NCBI GenBank assembly: GCA_001048675.1
Contig: CCKK01000002.1
Span: 930,001 to 994,000, forward strand
Length of the DNA stretch: 64,000 nucleotides
DNA from: Vibrio diabolicus
Lineage (GTDB): Bacteria; Pseudomonadota; Gammaproteobacteria; Enterobacterales; Vibrionaceae
Reading direction: 5' to 3'
Shown: in pieces, positions 27,353 through 35,647 of the stretch
Numbering within the stretch: the stretch's first letter is position 1
How the letters are laid out: the number at the start of each line of letters is the position of its first letter
Position numbers and translations under genes: made by a program
The notes under the pieces: model-generated
The model's input: only the letters and a program-made list of their open reading frames with translations
Told to the model about the DNA's origin: nothing
Database searches by the model: none

Positions 27353-27364
27353 CGATTAAGTAAG

Positions 27365-27396
27365 AAAGCCCCTAGGTAGGGGGCTTTGGGTTTTGT
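27365..27396. terminator. Terminator between the cystatin-like gene and sbcC
   Basis: AAAGCCCC and GGGGCTTT form an 8-bp stem, with T-rich sequence on both sides. It sits between convergent genes ending at 27352 and 27410. Confidence 0.8.
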
Positions 27397-27409
27397 GATA
27401 GCAACGGAA

Positions 27410-30400
27410 TTAGACAGCGAAACTACATTGAGATTTGACCGATACTGTCGAACCGAGTCTTGATGGTTCAACATCAATCCTCTGCGCCATTTGTTCTTTT
27501 AACTCAGAAACGTGAGAAATAACACCGATCATGCGTCCAGTCTGTTGTAAATCCACTAACGTTTGAATGGCGAGATCCAAAGACTCTGGGTCTAAACTAC
27601 CGAACCCCTCATCAATGAATAAAGTGTCTAAACGGATACCACCACTATAGGATTGCACAACATCCGACAAGCCAAGCGCCAATGCAAGCGCTGCCATAAA
27701 CGATTCACCACCGGAAAGTGTTGCAACATCACGTGTTTTTCCTGTGTAGCCATCTTCAACCATTAAGTCTAAGCCGCGACCCGCAGCGCCTTTGAAGCCC
27801 TCTGTTTTTCGAGCAAGAATATAGCGCCCTTTACTCATGAGGCTTAAACGTTGAGAGGCCTGAATCAACACATCATCCAACAGTACACCAAGAACAAAGC
27901 GATGCAGGCTAACCCTGCTGCCTGTTTTACCGCTGGCAACGTCGTATAACGTACCAAACACTTTGTACTCTTCTTCTAACTTACTATTTTTCTCATGCAG
28001 CGTATCAATATCTTTACGAACTTTTTCAATTCGCTCAAAGGTTGAGCGCGTGGTATCGAGCTGATTCCTTACTTCAATATACTGCGCCTGCAGAGTGGTT
28101 AAGCTGTCGTTAAGCGAATCCAAGTCCGGTCTTTCAAGCGCTTTCAATGCATGGTTTAAATCATGTAGTGTTTGTTCAAGCTTGGTTTGTGTCTGTTTGA
28201 AGTTGTCTATTTCTTTCTGCCACGCTTGAAGCTCATCATCTGTCACTCTGCTATTTAGATAACTGCTTTCATCCTCAAATTTACTCGCCTGTAATGCCTC
28301 ATTCCACGCTAATTCTGCTTGGCTAAGCTTTTGTTCTGACTCAGATAGCCACTGCTTGTTCGTCACTAACTGACTTTCAGCATTCGATTGCGCTAATACC
28401 GCTTGCTGCAAAGCGTTTTGCGCCTTTTCTAAACCTGTATTCAAGGTCAGAATTTGCTCTTTTGTGAGCGAAATGTCACGCTCAAGCACATCAACGGAAC
28501 TGTATTTCGGATCAATGGAAGCTTGTAATTGAGTCAATTGTTCTTGGTTTGCTTGAACGGTTGATTCATTTGCCGCCATTTGATTCTGCAGCTCATGAAT
28601 TTTATTTTCACCCACTAAGCAGCGTTGATTAAGCTGTTCAACGTTCTTTTCCAGCTTTTCAATATCAATAGATTGTAGACGTAGAAGTTGATCATTAAGC
28701 GCCTGCAACCCAGTTTGAACCGTCGAGATCTCAGATGCAGCATGCTCACCAAGCTCTTCTTTCAACTGGTCGATTTGATTCTGATGCTGAATAATGACAA
28801 CGTTATGTTGTTCTTGCTGATTACTTAGCTGGTTCAGTGAGGTTTGAGCTTCTCTTTCTTTCACTCTGGCAGCCTGAACTTGCTCTTTTGTAACGACTTC
28901 TTCAACAAACGTTGCAGGGTTAGGATGCGCTTGGCTGCCACATACCGGACATGCTTCACCTGCCTTTAGTCGCTGCGCTAATACTGCCGCTTGAGCATTA
29001 TGCCACTTAAGCTCTATCGTATCAGCGGCGTGTTGACACTGCATATAGCGCTGACTGGCTTCCTGTAATGACTGCTGCTTGCTTACGGTTAACGCCGTGA
29101 GTTTAGAGAGCTCCAAAGTAAGACCATGCAGCTTTTGTAGATCCTGTAGTAGTCGTTGTTTTTGTTTTATTTCCGCATCGATGCTTCCAACAAGCGCAAC
29201 ATCTACTCGGGCTTGCTCTAGATCTTTCTGGCCCTGTTGCGCCTGAAACGCTAACTTGTCTTTCAGCTCTATGTACTGTTTTAACGTTGCTTCAAATTGT
29301 TGTTTTTGTTGATGACCTGCTGTTATTTTTCTTTCCAAGTTGGCTTTTTCAACCAACTTGTCTTTCATGCTTTCAAGTTGATACTGCAGTTGCGTTAACT
29401 GTGGGACTTTTGCCGCGGCTTCTTTTGCACTTTGCTGCAAGTTTTCTTTTTCTTTCGTAACAGCATTGGCTTTATCAAGACTCTCTTTCAAGGCAACTAT
29501 TTTTTGTCTGAGCTCTTGAGTTTGAGTTTTTGCATTTTGTAATGAAACGTAGGGTAATTCTATCTTATTGGCATTTTTAGCGTTTTCTAATTGCTGTTGA
29601 CGAACTTTTATCGAGTCTGAATGTTCTAGATGCAGCTTGAGTGCGTTTTCTGCTTGCTCTCGTTTCGAAAACTCTCCATTAATAGTTTCCGCTTTTTGTA
29701 ATTCAGATTTAGCAACATTTAGCTTATCTAACGAAGCTTGTTCATTCTTTCTATCGACCTCTAGCTGCTCAGCTGCTTGTTCAAGCTGGTGTAATAATTC
29801 CTGCTCTGAACTCACTCCAGCAACTTGTAAAGCGCCTCGAATTTGATTATCAAATTCATCTTTCGCTTTACTGATTGCGCTCGCTTTATCCTTGAGCGCA
29901 TACTCGATTTTTTTATATATGTCCGTTTGAAAGAGCTGACCAAAAATTTCTTCGCGCTCTTTAGAACTAGCAAGCAACAGCTCTCGGAACTTTCCTTGAG
30001 GCAATACCATTACTTGGCGAAATTGCGTTTCATTCAAACCAATAATATTGCTCACTTCAGTTTTAACCTGAGTCGTCTTGCTAGTGATGAGCTTTTCGGT
30101 CTCGCCGAGTTCATAAAGAGCCGCAGTGTGCTTTTTTACCGTCACCCCTTCACCACGTGCTTTGGGCGCTTCCTGCTCTGGAGATCGCACAACTCGGTAT
30201 TGTTTGCCATGTAACGAAAATTCTAGAGCGACTTCGGTTGGTAAGTCTTGCGCCGATAAGTCACATCGCATCTGGATGCCTTGCCGCTCATTACCGGTAG
30301 TTTCACCGTAAAGGGCAAAGCAAATGGCATCTAAGATCGACGTTTTACCTGAGCCTGTAGGACCATTAATCAAAAACAGAGGGTTACGGCCAAGCTTTTC

Positions 30401-30466
30401 AAAGTCAATGACTTCTGTTTTTGCAAACGGACCAAAGGCTTGCATGGTAAGTTTAATTGGTTTCAT
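27410..30466 (-). CDS. sbcC: Exonuclease subunit SbcC
   Basis: 1018 aa, the normal length for this SMC-like ATPase. Walker A GPTGSGKTS lies near residue 35. Two long coiled-coil arms flank the zinc-hook CPVC (Cys506, Cys509), which sits in the middle as expected. The C-terminal half-domain carries the ABC signature TLSGGES and Walker B TLFIDEGFGSLD. With SbcD it forms the Mre11-Rad50-like nuclease that cleaves DNA hairpins and processes double-strand ends. It follows sbcD by 9 bases. Confidence 0.97.
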   Translation of the reverse strand: MKPIKLTMQAFGPFAKTEVIDFEKLGRNPLFLINGPTGSGKTSILDAICFALYGETTGNERQGIQMRCDLSAQDLPTEVALEFSLHGKQYRVVRSPEQEAPKARGEGVTVKKHTAALYELGETEKLITSKTTQVKTEVSNIIGLNETQFRQVMVLPQGKFRELLLASSKEREEIFGQLFQTDIYKKIEYALKDKASAISKAKDEFDNQIRGALQVAGVSSEQELLHQLEQAAEQLEVDRKNEQASLDKLNVAKSELQKAETINGEFSKREQAENALKLHLEHSDSIKVRQQQLENAKNANKIELPYVSLQNAKTQTQELRQKIVALKESLDKANAVTKEKENLQQSAKEAAAKVPQLTQLQYQLESMKDKLVEKANLERKITAGHQQKQQFEATLKQYIELKDKLAFQAQQGQKDLEQARVDVALVGSIDAEIKQKQRLLQDLQKLHGLTLELSKLTALTVSKQQSLQEASQRYMQCQHAADTIELKWHNAQAAVLAQRLKAGEACPVCGSQAHPNPATFVEEVVTKEQVQAARVKEREAQTSLNQLSNQQEQHNVVIIQHQNQIDQLKEELGEHAASEISTVQTGLQALNDQLLRLQSIDIEKLEKNVEQLNQRCLVGENKIHELQNQMAANESTVQANQEQLTQLQASIDPKYSSVDVLERDISLTKEQILTLNTGLEKAQNALQQAVLAQSNAESQLVTNKQWLSESEQKLSQAELAWNEALQASKFEDESSYLNSRVTDDELQAWQKEIDNFKQTQTKLEQTLHDLNHALKALERPDLDSLNDSLTTLQAQYIEVRNQLDTTRSTFERIEKVRKDIDTLHEKNSKLEEEYKVFGTLYDVASGKTGSRVSLHRFVLGVLLDDVLIQASQRLSLMSKGRYILARKTEGFKGAAGRGLDLMVEDGYTGKTRDVATLSGGESFMAALALALGLSDVVQSYSGGIRLDTLFIDEGFGSLDPESLDLAIQTLVDLQQTGRMIGVISHVSELKEQMAQRIDVEPSRLGSTVSVKSQCSFAV

Positions 30467-30475
30467 CTTTGGTCC

Positions 30476-31609
30476 CTATTGCTGTGATAATTGCTTAATA
30501 ATGTCAGTAACGGCTTGTTCTTGCTCTTGGGATAATTGACTATCTTGTGCCTCAATAAAAAAGTCTCGGAACATATCAATTTCGCTTCGGGCCAACTTTG
30601 CTTGCGCCATTTCCTGCTCTACCCCAATTAACATACCCGGTTTCTCAAGATGTAAAACGTTTGGATACACCGAACGAAGCTTTTCCATTGGATTTAAAAT
30701 CGCATATTTATCCATCAAACGAACTAACAAATAATCTTCATTTTTAGGGTCAGTCTTGCCCTGCTCTATGACTTTATCTAGCTCTCCCTCAACAATGCGC
30801 ATTTCATGAGGGGCAATTAGCTCAATATGTTTAGCAGAGACAAATCCTTTCTTGTCTAGTTCGACTAACGTGAAGCCTTTCTTCTGGTTCTGTTCACCAA
30901 AACTATACTTCATAAGTGAACCAGAATAACGGATATGCTCTGCGCCTTTCTTCTGAGGCTGATGTAAATGACCAAGTGCGACGTAGTCGAAATCTAAGAA
31001 ATGCTCATGACTTACGCGATCAGAGCCACCAATAGATAGTGGTCGTTCAGAGTCAGACTCAATAGCACCATCAACAAAACAGTGGCTAACGAGAACACGC
31101 CTTTGCTCTGAAATGAAATGCTCTCTTATTTGCTCTACAAGCAGTTGATGTGCCTCATCATGAGTTGATACCGAGGTTTTGTAGGCAAGTCTGACCTGTT
31201 CAGGGTCGTTATAAGGCATGCCATAAAACGCTACCTCACCCGCAGAGTCCGTTTTTATGATGATGGGAGTTAGCATATCTTCAAAGTTACTAACAATATG
31301 AAGGCCTGCATTTTTCATTTGCTCTGAGCCAAAACCTAATCGTTCTGCACCATCATGGTTGCCAGATATCAATATCATCGGTGTTTTCAGTTCAGTACAA
31401 ATACGCTTCACGACTCGATTTAGCAGTTCTATTGCAACCGTTGGTGGCACCGAACGGTCATAAATATCTCCCGCCACTACAACGGCATCGACGGGGTTGT
31501 GTTCAATATAGTTAATCAGTTGTTCGAGTACTGCTTGTTGATCTTCGAGTAGTGATACATTGTGGAATTGTCGACCAAGATGCCAATCTGAGGTGTGGAT
31601 AAACTTCAT
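30476..31609 (-). CDS. sbcD: Exonuclease subunit SbcD
   Basis: 377 aa. The Mre11-type calcineurin-like phosphoesterase motifs are present in order: HTSDWHLGR at residues 5-13, VVAGDIYDR, ISGNHDGAERLG, VSHCFVDGA and LGHLHQPQ. These bind the two Mn ions. The C-terminal part contacts SbcC. It is first in the operon with sbcC, and its ATG is at 31609. Confidence 0.97.
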   Translation of the reverse strand: MKFIHTSDWHLGRQFHNVSLLEDQQAVLEQLINYIEHNPVDAVVVAGDIYDRSVPPTVAIELLNRVVKRICTELKTPMILISGNHDGAERLGFGSEQMKNAGLHIVSNFEDMLTPIIIKTDSAGEVAFYGMPYNDPEQVRLAYKTSVSTHDEAHQLLVEQIREHFISEQRRVLVSHCFVDGAIESDSERPLSIGGSDRVSHEHFLDFDYVALGHLHQPQKKGAEHIRYSGSLMKYSFGEQNQKKGFTLVELDKKGFVSAKHIELIAPHEMRIVEGELDKVIEQGKTDPKNEDYLLVRLMDKYAILNPMEKLRSVYPNVLHLEKPGMLIGVEQEMAQAKLARSEIDMFRDFFIEAQDSQLSQEQEQAVTDIIKQLSQQ

Positions 31610-31933
31610 TCGAATTCACTTTCCGCCAAATCTTTAAGCAAGGTTTGCTCCTGCAAGAATCCGAATTTCAGCCGTGTAAACATCAGAGTATTACGTGACT
31701 GGCTGAATCTGGCACAAACCAAAGCTCAATTTATTTAATTTGGGTTAGGATATCTTGAGTCGAACAGCTTTTCATGTAGTTTATGTTCTATGGTTCACTA
31801 TTTCACCGGAAAGCGAGAAGAACGTTGTATAAACACCTTTTAAGCAACATTAAGTGATGGTCTCGAGTAAACATAACCGTCACATTTAAACCATTAAAAG
31901 CCAACGTTTAGAAGGGACAAACTAGATCCAGAA
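31610..31933. other. Intergenic region between the T6SS tail and sbcD
   Basis: Nothing gene-like is seen. Both flanking genes run on the minus strand, so this should hold the end of the vgrG operon and the sbcD promoter. I find no convincing terminator hairpin. Confidence 0.4.
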
Positions 31934-32773
31934 CTACTCGTTATGCCAATTGTATAGAACTCCCACCGTATAACCATCTGGCTCGATATCAGCTTGTAAA
32001 ACGTGGAAGTCTGAGTTGAGGCTACTTCTTTGATGCTCCTCAATCATTAACACTTTTAAAACACCTCCGCATGCGCCCAGCTCTCCTAGTTTAACATCAA
32101 TAAATTGATACTGAGTTTGATCGGTCACCCAGGGAGACAAGAGTTGCATAGCATTTAACCATCGAGGCTCATCTCCATCAATGGATAAATGCAACTCACT
32201 AAGTGAGTGATCACACCCTACTCCAAGTTGTTTGAACACTTTATCGACAGCAATGCTTTGTTGTTTGGTATCTAAATCAATTCGAACATCATCAGTAACA
32301 AGGCCGGACTGTTGAAAAAAGCACTTCGTCAAAATGATCGAGTTTTGAGATTTGGCATGCTCTTCTGCATCGCGAGCAATTTCTATAGCCAGTATCCAAG
32401 TTGCTTGTGTTTCGTTAACTTCACGGTTTATCCGATTTAGCGCCATCAAGAACGCCGCTTGACCATAAGGATAAAAATAAATTTCTCTATTGGCAGAGTT
32501 ACCAAGGATAAGAGAAAACTCGTTTATCAATGCCTTAAGCAAGCTTTTATCTACAGAAGACGGTAAAAGAACACAGATATTCCCTTTGATATCACTTTGC
32601 TCCAGTATCTCGCGCTTAGAGCGCACAAGATTTAATATCTGCTCATACAGTGATTGATCAGGATAGGATCTTGGTGTTTCTGCGGGCAATCTAAAACATT
32701 CGTTAGCTATATCACGAACAGTGTATGGCCTGCCATTAATGGCAAGAAGATGAGTTTGAAATGCGAGTGGCAT
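31934..32773 (-). CDS. Thiolase-fold protein of the T6SS vgrG-PAAR operon
   Basis: 279 aa, cytoplasmic. It resembles a degenerate beta-ketoacyl synthase/thiolase fold. The N-terminal half has an ILP-SS-like strand, a central YPYGQAAFLMALNRI helix sits at the nucleophile-elbow position, and a C-terminal GELGACGGVLKVL loop resembles the thiolase Gly-rich motif. There is no convincing catalytic Cys-His-His set. Thiolase-like proteins are known near T6SS PAAR/effector genes, where they are thought to help load effectors. It starts at the base next to the PAAR stop, its ribosome site GGAGG lying inside PAAR. No effector or immunity gene follows. The role is inferred from position. Confidence 0.6.
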   Translation of the reverse strand: MPLAFQTHLLAINGRPYTVRDIANECFRLPAETPRSYPDQSLYEQILNLVRSKREILEQSDIKGNICVLLPSSVDKSLLKALINEFSLILGNSANREIYFYPYGQAAFLMALNRINREVNETQATWILAIEIARDAEEHAKSQNSIILTKCFFQQSGLVTDDVRIDLDTKQQSIAVDKVFKQLGVGCDHSLSELHLSIDGDEPRWLNAMQLLSPWVTDQTQYQFIDVKLGELGACGGVLKVLMIEEHQRSSLNSDFHVLQADIEPDGYTVGVLYNWHNE

Positions 32774-33064
32774 CTAGCCTCCGATTAAAACCGTAGGCAT
32801 GCCAGACAGAATTTTACCACCATGAGACGTTGAATCCCCGACCCTTGCCGCTGGCTTACCGTTGATTGTAACGCTAGAAGAGCCTGCTGAGATGCTATCC
32901 GGAGGACCTATACAGATAAGCTTATCTCCCTGCCTAGCCGCTGGAATGCCGCCAATTGTCACGTTTGGCGAGCCAACTACGACCGGGCCACCTACATGAG
33001 GAATTTTTCCTGTTTTTTTAGGACAAAGATGAAAGCTGCCCAATATTGCGGCTGGTTTACCCAC
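32774..33064 (-). CDS. PAAR domain spike-tip protein
   Basis: 96 aa made almost entirely of a PAAR repeat cone: three similar segments with PAARxGD (PAARQGD, PAARVGD) and Gly/Pro-rich turns, plus conserved His/Cys positions (FHLCP, CIGPP, SHGG) for zinc binding. It sharpens the VgrG trimer tip in T6SS. There is no C-terminal effector extension. It is 11 bases downstream of vgrG and abuts the thiolase-fold gene. Confidence 0.93.
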   Translation of the reverse strand: MGKPAAILGSFHLCPKKTGKIPHVGGPVVVGSPNVTIGGIPAARQGDKLICIGPPDSISAGSSSVTINGKPAARVGDSTSHGGKILSGMPTVLIGG

Positions 33065-33075
33065 TTTAAATCACC

Positions 33076-34912
33076 TTAGTTCAATGAAATTTGCCCAGCT
33101 TTAAGAGCGATAGCAGAGCCGTTAATAGATATTTTATTGCCTTTGATGTTGATTTCTCCGGAACTAGACATCTGAATCGAAGCGCCACCGACTTTGATCT
33201 CGATACTCTTTCCTGCATTAAAAGACAACACTTCACCCGTTTCATTAGAAAAGTTTTTACCTACTTTCAAGGTCGCATTCTTGCCAACCTCTTGATTGAC
33301 ATCATTCGTCACTTTTTCGGTTTTACTGTTTTCAACGGCAATATCAACACAGTCTTCAACTAGCATTTGGAAAAGTTTTTCGGCATGAAGATAGATGTGT
33401 TCTTCACCGGGTTTGTCATCAAAGCGCAACTCATTAAAATTAGATGTGCCTTTTTGTACAGAACGCGATTTATAACCACTTTGAGAGCTTTGCTCTGGTA
33501 ACGTGTAGGGAGGGAGTTGACTACCATTGTACAGTGACCCCGTAACAATTGGCTGGTCAGGATCGCCATTGACAAACTCGACGATGACCTCTTGTCCTAC
33601 TCTAGGATGAAACACCGAGCCCCATCCGTTACCCGCGATATTTTGCGCAACACGAATCCAACATGAACTGTTTACATCGTATTTGCCAGCACGATCCCAG
33701 TGAAACTGAACTTTAATACGACCGTGTTTGTCTATGTAAATTTCGCCATCTTTGTTTCCCGTTACCACTGCGGTTTGCAAACCTTTCATCTGAGGTTTCG
33801 GATAGTTCACAGAAGGGCGAAGGATTGTTTTTGAGTCAACACAACTAAATGATACTTTAACACCTTGCGCAGCAGTGCCACCTTGGCCAGTCTGATTATA
33901 AACAGCCGCAGAATAAAAAAACGGAGGACAGTACGTATTCTTTGCCGACTCGAGACTTATCTTCATGCTTTTTAAACTTAAAGCACTTTCCCACACTGAA
34001 CGTTCGACACGTTGCCTCGCCACGGCACAGATATGCGTTTTGCTGTAGTGCTTCTATAGCGTGCGTGTTTCTAAGTGCGTATTGATCATCACTTTCCGTT
34101 TCACCCATGTATTCAAAATACTCGCTTTCAGGCAACGGTAAAAAAATCACTTTCACCCTTGGCAGTATTTTTAGGATTAGACGAAGGCTTAAGCATGTTA
34201 TAGCCAGACTTTTGGCTTGCTTTAGTCGTCAAAACTTGGGTTTCATGCCAAGAAGAAATATGGCTAGACTTAGCCGTACCTGTATCAAAATCGACTAAAA
34301 ACTCTGTACCCGGCTTATAGAAACTGATGTCGTCAAAAATCTTAAGCGTGTGGACAGACTTAGTGTGTGTGAAACAGAACGATAGCCCTTCTTCTGACAA
34401 TAAGCGTCGGACAAATTCAAGGTCTGACTCTTCATATTGCACTTTGTATGTGTATTTAGGGTACGACTTAGTTAACTCAAAACTAAAGGCGACACTATGC
34501 TCCGAGAGTACTTCGGAGATAATTTCTTTTATATCTTTATGCTGAAATATTCTGCAATTTTTCTATAATCGGCGAAACGTAATTTAGGCTCTATTAATAA
34601 CTCTATATTTTTATAATTCTCACCATTATGAGCATTAGAAACTCGTTGCCCTTCCAATCTTGCAGCAGATACATAACCATGTATATAACGAGGTTTTGAA
34701 GAAACATCCTCACTATTTTCAAGGGTAATTGTTACTTCTTTACCAATTATTTCGTTTAACTCACTTCGTTGATCATTAAAGTAAGCTTTAGCACGCAATG
34801 AAAAAAGTTCTGAGATCTCTTCTCTATACTCAAATGAGTTTAGTATGATGGCATCTTTTCCGAATGGAGAGGAAATTCGGATGAAATTGTTATCTTGAGT
34901 TGCTCTTTTCAT
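33076..34912 (-). pseudogene. vgrG: VgrG spike protein, interrupted by three 1-base homopolymer changes
   Basis: The gene reads as four pieces that together make a normal VgrG. The N-terminal piece (from 34912) runs to RFADYR and then shifts at an A-run (34558-34562, five bases where six are needed). The next piece begins NCRIFQHKD, the classic VgrG motif, and breaks at a seven-base run (34140-34146, six needed). The third begins LPLPESEYFEYMGE and breaks at another seven-base run (33914-33920, six needed). The last carries the gp5-like OB-fold (KDGEIYIDKHGRIKVQFHWDR, GNGWGSVFHPRVGQEVIVEF) and the beta-helix tail. Repairing all three gives a 611-residue protein with no effector extension. It is either decayed or missequenced. 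Confidence 0.85.
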
Positions 34913-34925
34913 TAAATACTTCTTT

Positions 34926-34955
34926 CAAAAAATGCGGGGGAATATTCCCCCGCAT
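34926..34955 (-). terminator. Terminator/attenuator between hcp and vgrG
   Basis: On the minus strand ATGCGGGGG and CCCCCGCAT form a 9-bp GC-rich stem (34932-34955), immediately followed by TTTTTT. It lies 6 bases after the hcp stop and upstream of vgrG. It should let hcp accumulate more transcript than vgrG and PAAR. Confidence 0.85.
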
Positions 34956-34960
34956 AAAAA

Positions 34961-35440
34961 TTACATTTGTTGACCTTTAACACCGCTGTAGCCGTATACC
35001 AATGGCGCAGAAGTGTTGTTTTTATCGTCAGTAGGAGTCACTGTCATCATCATTTCAGTGTAAGAAATAGTGATGGTTTCAACTGGACGATCATCCTGGA
35101 TAGAAACTGAGTAGTTAGAAATCATCGCATCAGTCAGTTCGATCTTCATGATTTCTTCAACTTTCTCACCCTGCTTAGTAATATGGAAAACCGCAGGTTT
35201 ACCTTTACCAATTGTCGCTTCTTTAAATAAGTCAGGAGAAGAACGGTCTTGAAGTTTAGTGATAGTCAAATCATATAGACGAGTAGCGCTCGCTTCACGG
35301 TCCATCGCTGTACCAGTGTATGATGAGATCTCACGACCTACACTCCAATCTACAGATAGTAGTGTAATCAAATCTTTATATTGCTCGGCAGTTGCCTCAC
35401 CCTTAATATCTGCGTATTTAAGATACGTATTAGACTGCAT
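34961..35440 (-). CDS. hcp: Hcp tube protein of T6SS
   Basis: 159 aa, full length for this Hcp group. The beta-barrel sequence has the family landmarks WSVGREISSYTG, DLTITKLQDRSSPDLFKEA and a C-terminal ISYTEMMMTVTP. Hexamers stack into the inner tube that carries effectors. It has its own upstream region of 207 bases after clpV, a clear ribosome site (AGGAG, 7 bases before the ATG), and a strong terminator directly downstream. Confidence 0.96.
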   Translation of the reverse strand: MQSNTYLKYADIKGEATAEQYKDLITLLSVDWSVGREISSYTGTAMDREASATRLYDLTITKLQDRSSPDLFKEATIGKGKPAVFHITKQGEKVEEIMKIELTDAMISNYSVSIQDDRPVETITISYTEMMMTVTPTDDKNNTSAPLVYGYSGVKGQQM

Positions 35441-35647
35441 GCTAATCTCCTATAGCATTATTAATTGACATATATCGTAGTAATTTAATTATCTGACGTT
35501 TGATGATAATTAGTGATTAATGTATCAAAAACTTCATTTTAAATACGCCCTTTTATATCTTTAAATAAGACTTAATTTAAGCGTTTTTATAAAAAATAAT
35601 AGTTAATATGAACCAACTCCCAATTATTATTGAGAGTGTAAAGGATG

